Source: Muribaculaceae bacterium (GTDB taxonomy: Bacteria; Bacteroidota; Bacteroidia; Bacteroidales; Muribaculaceae). From it: 61,812 nucleotides of DNA. The stretch covers positions 1 through 61,812 of the forward strand of contig JAFUKL010000007.1 in the NCBI GenBank assembly GCA_017473615.1. The letters run 5' to 3'. The translations under genes were made by a program, and so were the position numbers. How positions within the stretch are numbered: position 1 is the stretch's first letter; each line of letters starts with the position of its first letter. A model generated the notes under the pieces. That model searched no databases. It worked only from the letters and a program-made list of their open reading frames with translations, and had not been told where the DNA came from. This document shows positions 18,955-27,351 of the stretch, in pieces.

Positions 18955-20058
18955 TTATACATTGAAACGGAAGTGCATGATGTCACCATCTTGAACAACG
19001 TATTCCTTACCTTCTACGCTCATCTTTCCGGCTTCTTTTACTGCCGATTCACTTCCGAGTGCAACATAGTCTTCATATTTTATGACCTCGGCACGTATGA
19101 ATCCCTTTTCAAAATCGGTATGGATTACTCCTGCACATTGAGGTGCTTTGCTGCCTTTTCGGTAGGTCCATGCTCTAACTTCTTGAGGTCCTGCAGTGAG
19201 GAATGTTTCCAAGTCAAGCAGCTTGTATGCAGCCCGTATAAGTCGGTTTACCCCCGACTCCTCAAGCCCCATTTCATCGAGGAACATCTGACGCTCTTCG
19301 TATGAATCAAATTCTGCTATTTCACTTTCGGTCTTTGCGGCAAGTATTAGGATTTCTGCGCCTTCTTCTTTCACAGCCTCTTTTACTTGTTCCACGTATT
19401 TGTTTCCGCTCACTGCACTGTTTTCATCTACGTTGCACACGTAAAGCACCGGCTTTGCTGTGAGTAGAAATAATTCACGGAAACACTTTTGTTCGTCCTT
19501 AGATTCAAACTCGACTGTTCGAGCCGATTTTCCTTGGTCAAGAGCCTCTTTTACACGAGAAAGCACTCCATAAGCAAGTTTAGCATTCTTGTCACCACCT
19601 GTTTGTGCTTGTTTCTGTACTTTTGCAATGCGACTTTCCACAGTTTCAAGATCTTTCAACTGTAATTCATAGTCAATGATTTCCTTGTCGCGTACAGGGT
19701 CGACAGAGCCATCGACGTGGGTGATGTTGTCATCGTCAAAACAGCGAAGTACGTGAATTATGGCATCTGTTTCGCGTATATTGGCAAGGAATTTGTTCCC
19801 TAAACCTTCACCTTTGGATGCTCCTTTCACAAGTCCCGCTATATCCACTATTTCCACGGTGGTGGGAACTATTTTTTGCGGATTCACAAGTTCAGCAAGT
19901 TTGTTCAGGCGTTCATCGGGAACCGTTATAACCCCTACGTTAGGTTCTATTGTACAGAACGGAAAATTAGCCGATTGCGCTTTAGCGTTTGACAAACAAT
20001 TAAAAAGAGTGGATTTTCCCACGTTGGGGAGACCTACAATACCGCATTGAAGTGCCAT
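18955..20058 (-). CDS. ychF: Ribosome-binding GTPase/ATPase YchF
   Basis: YchF is an Obg-related NTPase that binds ribosomes and prefers ATP. The G1 loop GLPNVGKST at residue 8, G3 DIAGLVKGASKGEGLGN, and the altered G4 CNVDE (where GTPases have NKxD) are all present, along with the C-terminal TGS domain ending VVQDGDIMHFRFNV. The 367-residue length is exactly typical. It is monocistronic and transcribed divergently from porT; the 272-base divergent gap holds a repeat shared with 49987. Confidence 0.96.
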   Translation of the reverse strand: MALQCGIVGLPNVGKSTLFNCLSNAKAQSANFPFCTIEPNVGVITVPDERLNKLAELVNPQKIVPTTVEIVDIAGLVKGASKGEGLGNKFLANIRETDAIIHVLRCFDDDNITHVDGSVDPVRDKEIIDYELQLKDLETVESRIAKVQKQAQTGGDKNAKLAYGVLSRVKEALDQGKSARTVEFESKDEQKCFRELFLLTAKPVLYVCNVDENSAVSGNKYVEQVKEAVKEEGAEILILAAKTESEIAEFDSYEERQMFLDEMGLEESGVNRLIRAAYKLLDLETFLTAGPQEVRAWTYRKGSKAPQCAGVIHTDFEKGFIRAEVIKYEDYVALGSESAVKEAGKMSVEGKEYVVQDGDIMHFRFNV

Positions 20059-20090
20059 AATTATTATCTGGTTTTTTACGTTTTTATTTC

Positions 20091-20122
20091 AATATTCCTT
20101 AAAATAATCTCGAAATAAAATT
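20091..20122. repeat. Intergenic 32-base repeat, copy A
   Basis: This 32-base AT-rich sequence (begins AATATTCCTTAAAATAATCT) is identical to 49987-50018 on the same strand. Bases 20138-20174 immediately after it also resemble 58663-58700. It lies between the divergent ychF and porT genes. Confidence 0.8.
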
Positions 20123-20166
20123 AAAAACAACTTCTAAAAATTTCAAGAAAATTTTAAACAGGTTCT

Positions 20167-20174
20167 TAATTTTG
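20167..20174 (+). promoter_or_regulatory. Candidate -7 element of the por operon
   Basis: TAATTTTG fits the -7 consensus and is the best match upstream of porT, leaving a leader of roughly 150 bases. No clear -33 TTG is present at the right distance, so the call is tentative. The element sits in the repeated intergenic sequence. Confidence 0.35.
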
Positions 20175-20330
20175 CAAAGTTACGATAAAAAGGCTTATTA
20201 TCCAAAACTCCTGATATGGGTCAAATTGCAGATGCCGGATATTCTGTCTCTTTGTTGGCAGTTTTTCTTTACAAAAACTTTTCCCTTTGCAATATCGGCG
20301 GCGATTCTGCGTTATTTAACTATATTGTTT

Positions 20331-21056
20331 ATGAAAAAACAGCTATTAAGGCATATTATAGTATTTCTGCTCATTGTCTCAGGATGTTCGGCAGCAATGG
20401 CACAGCGGCGTAATGAGGGACTGCTAAACCGTCCTTATGCCGACCTGAAACCGATACATTTCGGTTTTTCGGTGGGTTTGCATGTACAGGATTTAAATAT
20501 CTCCAATAATGGATTTATAACACCTGAGGGTGAGGCATGGTTTACCGAAATACCTGCATATTCGCCCGGATTTTGTGTTAATGTGTTGGCTGATTTGCGT
20601 ATATCTCGGCATTTCAATCTCAGGTGTTCTCCGGGAATGTATTTCGGCAACAAACGCATCCATTATATAAATCATTCCACAGGAGATAAGAATACACAGG
20701 ATATAAAGAGCAATTATATCGTAGTGCCGTTGGACTTGAAATTTTCGGCTTTACGCTACAAGAATATACGTCCTTATATCGTGGGAGGTGTGATGGGAAT
20801 ACTCGATGTGTCAAAAAAGCGTCCCGAACAGTTGAAACTGAAAGAAGCTGATGCCATGCTCACAATTGGCATAGGTTGTGATTTTTATCTGCCGTTCTTT
20901 AAGTTGTGTCCTGAGTTGAAATTCTGTTTCGGGTTGAGAAATCTGCTTGACTCCGAACGTCCCGATCTTCAGGATAATCCGGAAATGATGAAATATACCC
21001 AGTCGGTTTCGAGAATCAAGTCCAATATGATTGCACTCACATTCTATTTTGAATAA
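20331..21056 (+). CDS. porT: Type IX secretion outer membrane protein PorT
   Basis: The start is taken as ATG 20331, giving a signal peptide (MKKQLLRHIIVFLLIVSG to AMAQ); a longer upstream frame has no coding character. The mature part of about 215 residues is an outer-membrane barrel of the OMP_b-brl_2 type, with PorT-like segments IHFGFSVGLHVQDL, LADLRISRHFNLRCSPGMYFG and a C-terminal aromatic FYFE. PorT is needed for type IX secretion and gliding in the phylum. Six bases separate it from porP, so here it opens the por operon; in Porphyromonas gingivalis porT lies away from porPKLMN. Confidence 0.8.
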   Translation: MKKQLLRHIIVFLLIVSGCSAAMAQRRNEGLLNRPYADLKPIHFGFSVGLHVQDLNISNNGFITPEGEAWFTEIPAYSPGFCVNVLADLRISRHFNLRCSPGMYFGNKRIHYINHSTGDKNTQDIKSNYIVVPLDLKFSALRYKNIRPYIVGGVMGILDVSKKRPEQLKLKEADAMLTIGIGCDFYLPFFKLCPELKFCFGLRNLLDSERPDLQDNPEMMKYTQSVSRIKSNMIALTFYFE

Positions 21057-21062
21057 CTTTAC

Positions 21063-22055
21063 ATGAGAGAAACGTATAAAGCGATATTGAAACAAGTGTT
21101 TACGTTTGCCGTTATGATGATGGCATGCGTTAATACCATACATTCTCAAATAGATGCCCAGTATACGCAATATTGGGCTGTTCCCGGATATTACAATCCG
21201 GCAGCAATCGGACGTACCGATTTTATCGATATTCATGCAGCTGGGCGCTTGCAATGGGTGGGTATCGACAATGCGCCGCAATCGTTCACGGGACTTGCCG
21301 ATATGCCGTTTAAATTCCTTGAGAAACGCTTTGGTACAGGCTTGGTTATTCATCAGGAAAGTGCAGGGTTGTTCAATACGCTTAACGTAGGAGCGCAAAT
21401 AGCATTTATAAAGAAGAAATTCCTCAAAGGAGATTTGAGTATAGGTTTACAGATAGGTATGTTCAATGAGACATTCAGAGGCACCGATGTAATCCTTCCC
21501 GGAGATGATGAATATCATGAAGGGACTGATGATGCTATCCCGACAACCGATATAACCGGTACGGCATTTGATGTAAATATAGGAGCGTTCTATACTCATA
21601 AATGGTTCTGGACCGGTGTATCGGTCATGCATGCGACAAATCCGAAGATTTCTCTCAGCGAAGAGTCTGCTACGGAACAATATTATGAGTTCGCAGCCGA
21701 CCGCACCTTTTATTTCATGGGCGGAAGCAATATTCCGATAAAAAACACGTTAATAGAATTACAGCCGTCTTTCTTGATTAAGACTGATACCAAGTTCTTT
21801 ACAGGAGAAATAACAGCTCGCGCACGATACCGGAAATTCCTTAACGGAGGTTTGGCTTATCGGTGGAAAGATGCTTTATCGATAATGGTAGGTGCAGAAT
21901 TTAAGAATTTTACTGTGGGTTATAGTTACGACTACCCCTTGTCTAATATATCCAAGGCGAGCAGCGGCAGTCATGAGTTCTTCCTTGGTTACAAGGTTAA
22001 ACTTGACTTGAGAGAGAAAAATAAGAATAAACATAAAAGTATTCGTATAATGTAA
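21063..22055 (+). CDS. porP: Type IX secretion membrane protein PorP/SprF
   Basis: A signal peptide ends at about residue 28 (NTIHSQ). The mature N-terminus DAQYTQYWAVPGYYNPAAIG is the hallmark of the PorP/SprF family, whose members are outer-membrane barrels that interact with the PorKN ring. The rest is a beta-barrel of 14 or so strands with typical FSY-like ends. The 330-residue length is normal. The porK start follows after 3 bases. Confidence 0.92.
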   Translation: MRETYKAILKQVFTFAVMMMACVNTIHSQIDAQYTQYWAVPGYYNPAAIGRTDFIDIHAAGRLQWVGIDNAPQSFTGLADMPFKFLEKRFGTGLVIHQESAGLFNTLNVGAQIAFIKKKFLKGDLSIGLQIGMFNETFRGTDVILPGDDEYHEGTDDAIPTTDITGTAFDVNIGAFYTHKWFWTGVSVMHATNPKISLSEESATEQYYEFAADRTFYFMGGSNIPIKNTLIELQPSFLIKTDTKFFTGEITARARYRKFLNGGLAYRWKDALSIMVGAEFKNFTVGYSYDYPLSNISKASSGSHEFFLGYKVKLDLREKNKNKHKSIRIM

Positions 22056-22058
22056 TTT

Positions 22059-23501
22059 ATGAAAAGAATATTTTATTTCATAATAGTGGCGATAGCAGTT
22101 ACGTCTTGCATGTCATCAAGAGGTAACCGCTCAAGTATGGGAGGAGAAGTGACCGGAATAAGCGGAACTTCTTGGACTGAGCCTACTCCATACGGCATGG
22201 TTCTTATAGAGCGCGGTTCGATAAAAGCAGGTCCGCAAGAAAACGATAGCGCGTGGGGTCTTCAAGCCGATTCACACGGGTTATCGGTTGATGCGTTTTG
22301 GATGGATGAGGCTGAGGTATCCAATGCAAAATACAAGCAATTCGTATTCTGGGTGCGCGACTCCATTATAAGAGAACGTCTTGCCGATCCTGCTTATGGA
22401 GGAAATGAGGCATTTAAGATAGAAGAGGATCGTGACGGAAATCCGGTGACACCTTATCTTGATTGGAGCCGTCCTATTCCTTGGCGTAACCCTAACGAGG
22501 ATGAAGCTCGCGCTATCGAGAGCGTGTATCGCACCAATCCTATTACCGGAGTGCGTGAGCTTGACCCCGCCCAGCTTAATTACAGATATGAGGTGTATAA
22601 TATGACTGAAGCGGTAAAACGCAAGCATCGACTTGACCCTACTCGTCGTGATTATAATACCGATAATCCTATAGTTGAGGAAATGCCTGTCATATCGAAG
22701 GATACCGCATTTGTAGACGATGATGGACGCATCATACGCCAGACCATCACAAGACCGTTGTCGAGCGAATATGATTTCTTGAATACATATATAGTAAATG
22801 TCTATCCCGATACTACTTGCTGGGTTAATGATTTTGAAAATTCATTGAACGAACGTTATGTGCGTAATTATTTTTCTCAAGGAACCTACAGCGATTTCCC
22901 TGTTGTGGGTGTAAGCTGGGAACAGGCAAACGCTTTCTGTGTGTGGAGAACCGACTTTCTGCGCCGTTCCTTGGGTAAGGATGGTTATCAGATAGAACCC
23001 TACCGTCTTCCTACTGAAGCTGAATGGGAATATGCAGCACGTGCAGGTCTCGATAAGAATAAGTATCCTTGGGAGGGCGATCTTCCGCTCACTGAACAAG
23101 ATGGATGTTTTTACGCTAATTTTAAGCCTATGGAAGGTAATTACGTGAAGGATGGCAATATCATTACATCGGCTACAGGTACATATTCACCCAATGATTT
23201 CGGATTGTATGACATGGCGGGTAATGTGAGTGAATGGACTTCTACGGCATATACCGAGAGTGTTAATAAACTGACTAATGATATTAATCCCGAATATAGT
23301 TACAACGCTGCGATAGGTGACAATGAAAAGGATCCGTATCGTATGACACGTAAAATTGTGCGTGGTGGTTCGTGGAAAGACGTGGCTCACAACATCCGTA
23401 GCGATATCCGCATGTGGGAATACCAGAACGAGCAACGCTCTTACATTGGTTTCCGTTGTGTACGTTCACAATCAGGCATCGTGAAAAGTAAAAGAAAATA
23501 A
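22059..23501 (+). CDS. porK: Type IX secretion ring lipoprotein PorK/GldK
   Basis: The lipobox (VAIAVTSC, Cys at residue 17) marks it as a lipoprotein. The protein has the formylglycine-generating-enzyme fold: YGMVLIERGSIKAG at the start, VVGVSWEQANAFCVWR, YRLPTEAEWEYAARAG, DMAGNVSEWT and IVRGGSWKD near the end. PorK forms a periplasmic ring with PorN beneath the outer membrane; the fold is structural here, not catalytic. At 480 residues it is the expected size. It is part of the porT-N operon. Confidence 0.96.
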   Translation: MKRIFYFIIVAIAVTSCMSSRGNRSSMGGEVTGISGTSWTEPTPYGMVLIERGSIKAGPQENDSAWGLQADSHGLSVDAFWMDEAEVSNAKYKQFVFWVRDSIIRERLADPAYGGNEAFKIEEDRDGNPVTPYLDWSRPIPWRNPNEDEARAIESVYRTNPITGVRELDPAQLNYRYEVYNMTEAVKRKHRLDPTRRDYNTDNPIVEEMPVISKDTAFVDDDGRIIRQTITRPLSSEYDFLNTYIVNVYPDTTCWVNDFENSLNERYVRNYFSQGTYSDFPVVGVSWEQANAFCVWRTDFLRRSLGKDGYQIEPYRLPTEAEWEYAARAGLDKNKYPWEGDLPLTEQDGCFYANFKPMEGNYVKDGNIITSATGTYSPNDFGLYDMAGNVSEWTSTAYTESVNKLTNDINPEYSYNAAIGDNEKDPYRMTRKIVRGGSWKDVAHNIRSDIRMWEYQNEQRSYIGFRCVRSQSGIVKSKRK

Positions 23502-23532
23502 GAATCTGTAATCACTATTTAATTGCACTGTC

Positions 23533-24528
23533 ATGGGCAAAATAATAAGATATAAGAATATTGTCGAGAAATTTCTTTCAGGCGAAAAAGGTCAACGTTT
23601 TTTCAATTTCGCTTATAGTATAGGTGCTGCGGTCGTAATTCTCGGAGCATTGTTTAAAATTCTTCACCTTCCCGGGGGCAATGCCTTGTTGTGTATAGGT
23701 ATGGGTACCGAGGTGTTGATGTTCATGCTTACGGCGTTTGACCGTCCCGAAAAGCCGTATAAATGGGAAGAGGTGTTTCCTGTGCTTGCGTCACAAGATC
23801 CGGAGGATCGTCCCGATTTTTCATCAGGTAGCGGAATTATAATCAGTGGTGGCGTAAATACGGGAGCTGCTAAGGTTACGGGAGAAGAAGCTCGTAAGGC
23901 TGTCGGAATACCTGCTGATATAAATTTGTCGGAAAGCGATACATTAAGCCTTAGCGAGAGCATCGCTAAAATGGCGGCAGCAAGTGACCAATTGTCACGA
24001 ATGGCTGAAATGACCGAGGCAACACAGCGTTATTTAGATCAGATAGCAGGCATATCGGAGCAGATGGCTCAATTGCGCAATAACACCCAGTCTTTGAATG
24101 AAGTGTCTGCCACTCTTCTTGACAGTTACAAGGCTATCACCGACAATTCAGAAACCATTTCTAAAGGTTCTGTCGGTTATGTGGAGCAGATGGAGGCTCT
24201 TAACCGTAACATCAGCGGCTTGAACACTATATATGAAATTCAATTGAAGAGCATTTCTTCTCAACTTGAAAACATAGATCGTGTCAACCGCGGATTGAAA
24301 GATATTCGCGATATGTATGAGAAGTCGGCAGCTGAAAGCACCGACTACTGCAATGAGACCGAACGTCTTGCTCATAATATGAAACAATTGAACAGCGTAT
24401 ATGAAAAAATGGTGAAAGCTCTCACTGTGAATATGTACCGTCCTATGGGTACTGCCGATGGCAATGGTGAAGTTTCGGCAATGGAGGAATACCGTCGCCG
24501 TACAGCCAATAACGATGAAAACGCTTAA
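23533..24528 (+). CDS. porL: Type IX secretion motor protein PorL/GldL
   Basis: PorL is the inner-membrane half of the proton-driven motor with PorM. Two N-terminal helices are visible (about residues 28-45 and 52-68); the second contains GMGTEVLMFM, whose glutamate corresponds to the proton-path residue of GldL. The cytoplasmic part (about 75-331) is rich in coiled-coil sequence. At 331 residues the cytoplasmic part is long but usual for Bacteroidales PorL. It starts 31 bases after porK. Confidence 0.95.
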   Translation: MGKIIRYKNIVEKFLSGEKGQRFFNFAYSIGAAVVILGALFKILHLPGGNALLCIGMGTEVLMFMLTAFDRPEKPYKWEEVFPVLASQDPEDRPDFSSGSGIIISGGVNTGAAKVTGEEARKAVGIPADINLSESDTLSLSESIAKMAAASDQLSRMAEMTEATQRYLDQIAGISEQMAQLRNNTQSLNEVSATLLDSYKAITDNSETISKGSVGYVEQMEALNRNISGLNTIYEIQLKSISSQLENIDRVNRGLKDIRDMYEKSAAESTDYCNETERLAHNMKQLNSVYEKMVKALTVNMYRPMGTADGNGEVSAMEEYRRRTANNDENA

Positions 24529-24538
24529 ACAGTAAAAA

Positions 24539-26116
24539 ATGGCAAATTCCAATCAAACCATAGGAAGAATGTCGCCGCGACAGAAGATGATAAACTTGAT
24601 GTATATCGTCCTCACTGCCATGCTTGCTCTTAACGTATCGGGCGATGTGCTTAACGGATTCCGCCAAGTGGAAGACGGGTTGACACGCTCGAATGAAACT
24701 GCTACTGAACGTAATGATGCGTTGTTGTCGCAATTGGAGGAATTTAATGAGACTAATCCCGAGAAAGGCGGAGTGTGGCTGAAAAAAGCAAAAGATGTCA
24801 AGGCGAAGACCGACAGCTTGTATGAATATATCAACTATCTGAAACTTGAAATAGCTCGACAAGCCGATGGTGAAGATGGAGATCCCGAAAATCTGGACAA
24901 TCAAGAGGATCTTGAAGCAGCTGCGGCTGTAATGCTCGCACCTATCAATAGTAAGGGAAGCTATCTGCGCAAGCAGATAGATGTATATCGAGAGTTTACC
25001 AGCGAATTTATCGATGACACATTGAAACGCAACAATATAGGCAAAATGCTCTCAACCGCTCCATATAAGATGAAGAATACTATAGGCGGTAACAAAACTT
25101 GGGAGGAACGCTTGTTTGATAATATGCCTGCAATTGCAGCGGTTACGTTACTCACTAAATTACAGAATGATATACGTTATGCCGAAGGTGAAGTTTTGAC
25201 ATCTCTTATAGCTAATGTGGATGCCGGGGATATACGTGTCAATCAGGTGGAGGCTTTCGTAATACCAGAATCGCGCATAGTGATGAGCGGTAGTGCATAT
25301 AAGGCTAACATAGTGCTTGCTGCTGTAGATACCACTCAGCGTCCGCTTGTATATGTGGAAGATGTTCCACTCGACAACGATAGGGGTATATATGAGTTTG
25401 GAACGGGAAGACCCGGTAACTACGACTACAGCGGTTTTATTGAAGTTCCTCATGGTGACGGTAGCGTTACTAAGCATCCGTTTACTTCATCCTATACTGT
25501 AATAGAGCCTATGGCATCGGTATCGGCTACGATGGTTAATGTGCTTTATGCCGGTATTAACAATCCTATATCTATAGCTGTGCCGGGTGTTCCTAATAAT
25601 GCCATAAGTGCATCGATGACTAATGGTACTATCACGCGTAGCGGAAAGGGGTGGATTGCTCGTCCGGCAAAAGTGGGTACTAACAGCGTGATTACGGTAA
25701 CAGCCAATATGGACGGACGCTCTCGCACGGTTGCCAAAACCGATTTCAGAGTGAGAAAACTACCCGATCCCACACCGTTCATTTCATATAAGGATACCAA
25801 GGGTAATCCGGAACGATATAAAGGAGGTAAACCGTTCTCTAAAACTTTGCTTTTGCAGTCGGCAGGTATTGAGGCTGCCATAGATGATGATATGTTGAAT
25901 GTGGAATATCGTGTGATAAGTTTTGAAACTGTATTCTTCGATTCTATGGGCAATGCGATACCCGAAGTGTCTAACGGCAGCAATTTCTCTGAACGTCAGC
26001 GAGCAAGTTTCCGTCGTCTGTCGCGCGGTAAACGATTCTATATTTCACGTGTGAAAGCTGTGGGACCTGATGGTATAGAGCGCACTCTCGCCCCGATGGA
26101 GGTGATTGTAAACTGA
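24539..26116 (+). CDS. porM: Type IX secretion motor protein PorM/GldM
   Basis: The N-terminus SPRQKMINLMYIVLTAMLALNVS contains the single membrane helix of PorM, which inserts into the PorL pentamer. The large periplasmic part (about residues 35-525) has four beta-type domains reaching towards the PorKN ring, and ends with the family-typical ISRVKAVGPDG. The 525-residue length is normal. It starts 10 bases after porL. Confidence 0.96.
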   Translation: MANSNQTIGRMSPRQKMINLMYIVLTAMLALNVSGDVLNGFRQVEDGLTRSNETATERNDALLSQLEEFNETNPEKGGVWLKKAKDVKAKTDSLYEYINYLKLEIARQADGEDGDPENLDNQEDLEAAAAVMLAPINSKGSYLRKQIDVYREFTSEFIDDTLKRNNIGKMLSTAPYKMKNTIGGNKTWEERLFDNMPAIAAVTLLTKLQNDIRYAEGEVLTSLIANVDAGDIRVNQVEAFVIPESRIVMSGSAYKANIVLAAVDTTQRPLVYVEDVPLDNDRGIYEFGTGRPGNYDYSGFIEVPHGDGSVTKHPFTSSYTVIEPMASVSATMVNVLYAGINNPISIAVPGVPNNAISASMTNGTITRSGKGWIARPAKVGTNSVITVTANMDGRSRTVAKTDFRVRKLPDPTPFISYKDTKGNPERYKGGKPFSKTLLLQSAGIEAAIDDDMLNVEYRVISFETVFFDSMGNAIPEVSNGSNFSERQRASFRRLSRGKRFYISRVKAVGPDGIERTLAPMEVIVN

Positions 26117-26145
26117 TTTTTTAACAGAATATACATAATGCTATT

Positions 26146-27273
26146 ATGAAAGCTATAAAATATTTTTCAATGGTACTGCTGATTGCCGGAATCAGCCTAT
26201 CGGCGCAGGCGCAAGTGGTAAAAAAGAAAAAGGCGGGAGATGATGACAAAAATAAGTCGGAACAGGTGTCCGGACGCATGCAGGCTCGTTTTGAGGAGAA
26301 AAAAGCATCCGATTCCGACATCCAATGGCAACGTACTGTTTACCGCTCGCTTAATCTTAATGTCGCTGAAAATATGCCTCTTTATTATCCTGAAGAGCCT
26401 AACAGTGAGGGCATGAACCTGTTTTTTATTATAATAAAGCATTTGTCGGATAACACGTTGCCTGCATACGAATATCTTGATGGGCGAGAAATGTTCACCG
26501 ATGAATACCGAATTAAGGTTAATGACATGTTCGATCGCTTTCATATACTGCATGCCAAGGCAAAAGGCAGTAGCGAAAAGAATCCTAAATATACAGTGGA
26601 GAATGCAGATATCCCGGCTAATGAGGTGCTCAGCTACTATATATTGGAAAAATATGAATTCAACCGCCTTAACGGCAAAGTAACTCGGAAGGTGGATGCA
26701 ATATGTCCGGTTCTTCACCGTAATGATGATTTCGGCGGAGAGCCTATAAAATATCCTATGTTCTGGGTGAAAATGGATGATTTACGACCATTTATTACTC
26801 AACAATATGTATTCACCGACAATGACAATAATCTGTTGAAAACAACTCTTGATGATTATTTTGTAGGAAATAAGTATAAGGGTGATATATATAAATTCAA
26901 GAATTTGCGTAACCTATCCATGATTCAGATGTTTCCGGATAGTGCAAAGTTGAAGCATGCTCAGGATAGCATAGAGAAGCGTCTTGCAACGTTTGATGCA
27001 AATATTTGGGTTCCTACCCGCGAGGAATTGCAGGCTCGTGCCGAGGCAGAAGCAGCAAAACAAGACTCGATAAATGCATTGAAGAATCCGGATGAACTGA
27101 AGAGTGATGATTCTGACGACAGGCGTACAAGTGTGCGCAGTACGCGTGCCAAGAGCAAGCGTGCCGAGAAGAGCTCTTCAAACAATAAGTCTAAAACGAA
27201 GGTGAAGAAATCAAGTACAAAGGTGAAAAAGAGCAGCTCAAGTGCAGTGCGCTCGGTTCGTCGCCGCAGATAA
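26146..27273 (+). CDS. porN: Type IX secretion ring protein PorN/GldN with long basic tail
   Basis: A signal peptide (MKAIKYFSMVLLIAGISLSAQA) and the family core MFTDEYRIKVNDMFDRFHI and YPMFWVKMDDLRPF identify PorN, the periplasmic partner of PorK. The core ends near residue 310 (NIWVPTREEL). About 55 further residues are unlike the core: a short acidic stretch SDDSDD and then a Lys/Arg/Ser-rich low-complexity tail ending VRSVRRRR. This tail could bind peptidoglycan, lipid A or nucleic acid, but nothing proves it. It is the last gene of the por operon, before a terminator at 27302. Confidence 0.93.
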   Translation: MKAIKYFSMVLLIAGISLSAQAQVVKKKKAGDDDKNKSEQVSGRMQARFEEKKASDSDIQWQRTVYRSLNLNVAENMPLYYPEEPNSEGMNLFFIIIKHLSDNTLPAYEYLDGREMFTDEYRIKVNDMFDRFHILHAKAKGSSEKNPKYTVENADIPANEVLSYYILEKYEFNRLNGKVTRKVDAICPVLHRNDDFGGEPIKYPMFWVKMDDLRPFITQQYVFTDNDNNLLKTTLDDYFVGNKYKGDIYKFKNLRNLSMIQMFPDSAKLKHAQDSIEKRLATFDANIWVPTREELQARAEAEAAKQDSINALKNPDELKSDDSDDRRTSVRSTRAKSKRAEKSSSNNKSKTKVKKSSTKVKKSSSSAVRSVRRRR

Positions 27274-27301
27274 GTAATCTTTCTTAAAGAAATAAGGTAT
27301 T

Positions 27302-27338
27302 AGTCAGGAGAGTCATATAAGGCTCGACTGACTTTTTT
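27302..27338. terminator. Terminator between porN and the convergent pseudouridine synthase gene
   Basis: AGTCAG-GAG pairs with CTC-GA-CTGACT (6 + 3 bp with a 2-base bulge) and is followed by TTTTTT at 27333-27338. It closes the por operon on the forward strand. Confidence 0.7.
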
Positions 27339-27351
27339 GTATTAGCATAAA

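Noticed and set aside
18808-19305. 165-codon forward frame after the TonB-dependent receptor
   Set aside because: It runs through the receptor's terminator and is antisense to ychF.
20172-20330. Upstream extension of porT
   Set aside because: The extra 53 residues have no protein-like pattern and would bury the signal peptide; the ATG at 20331 begins a clean one.
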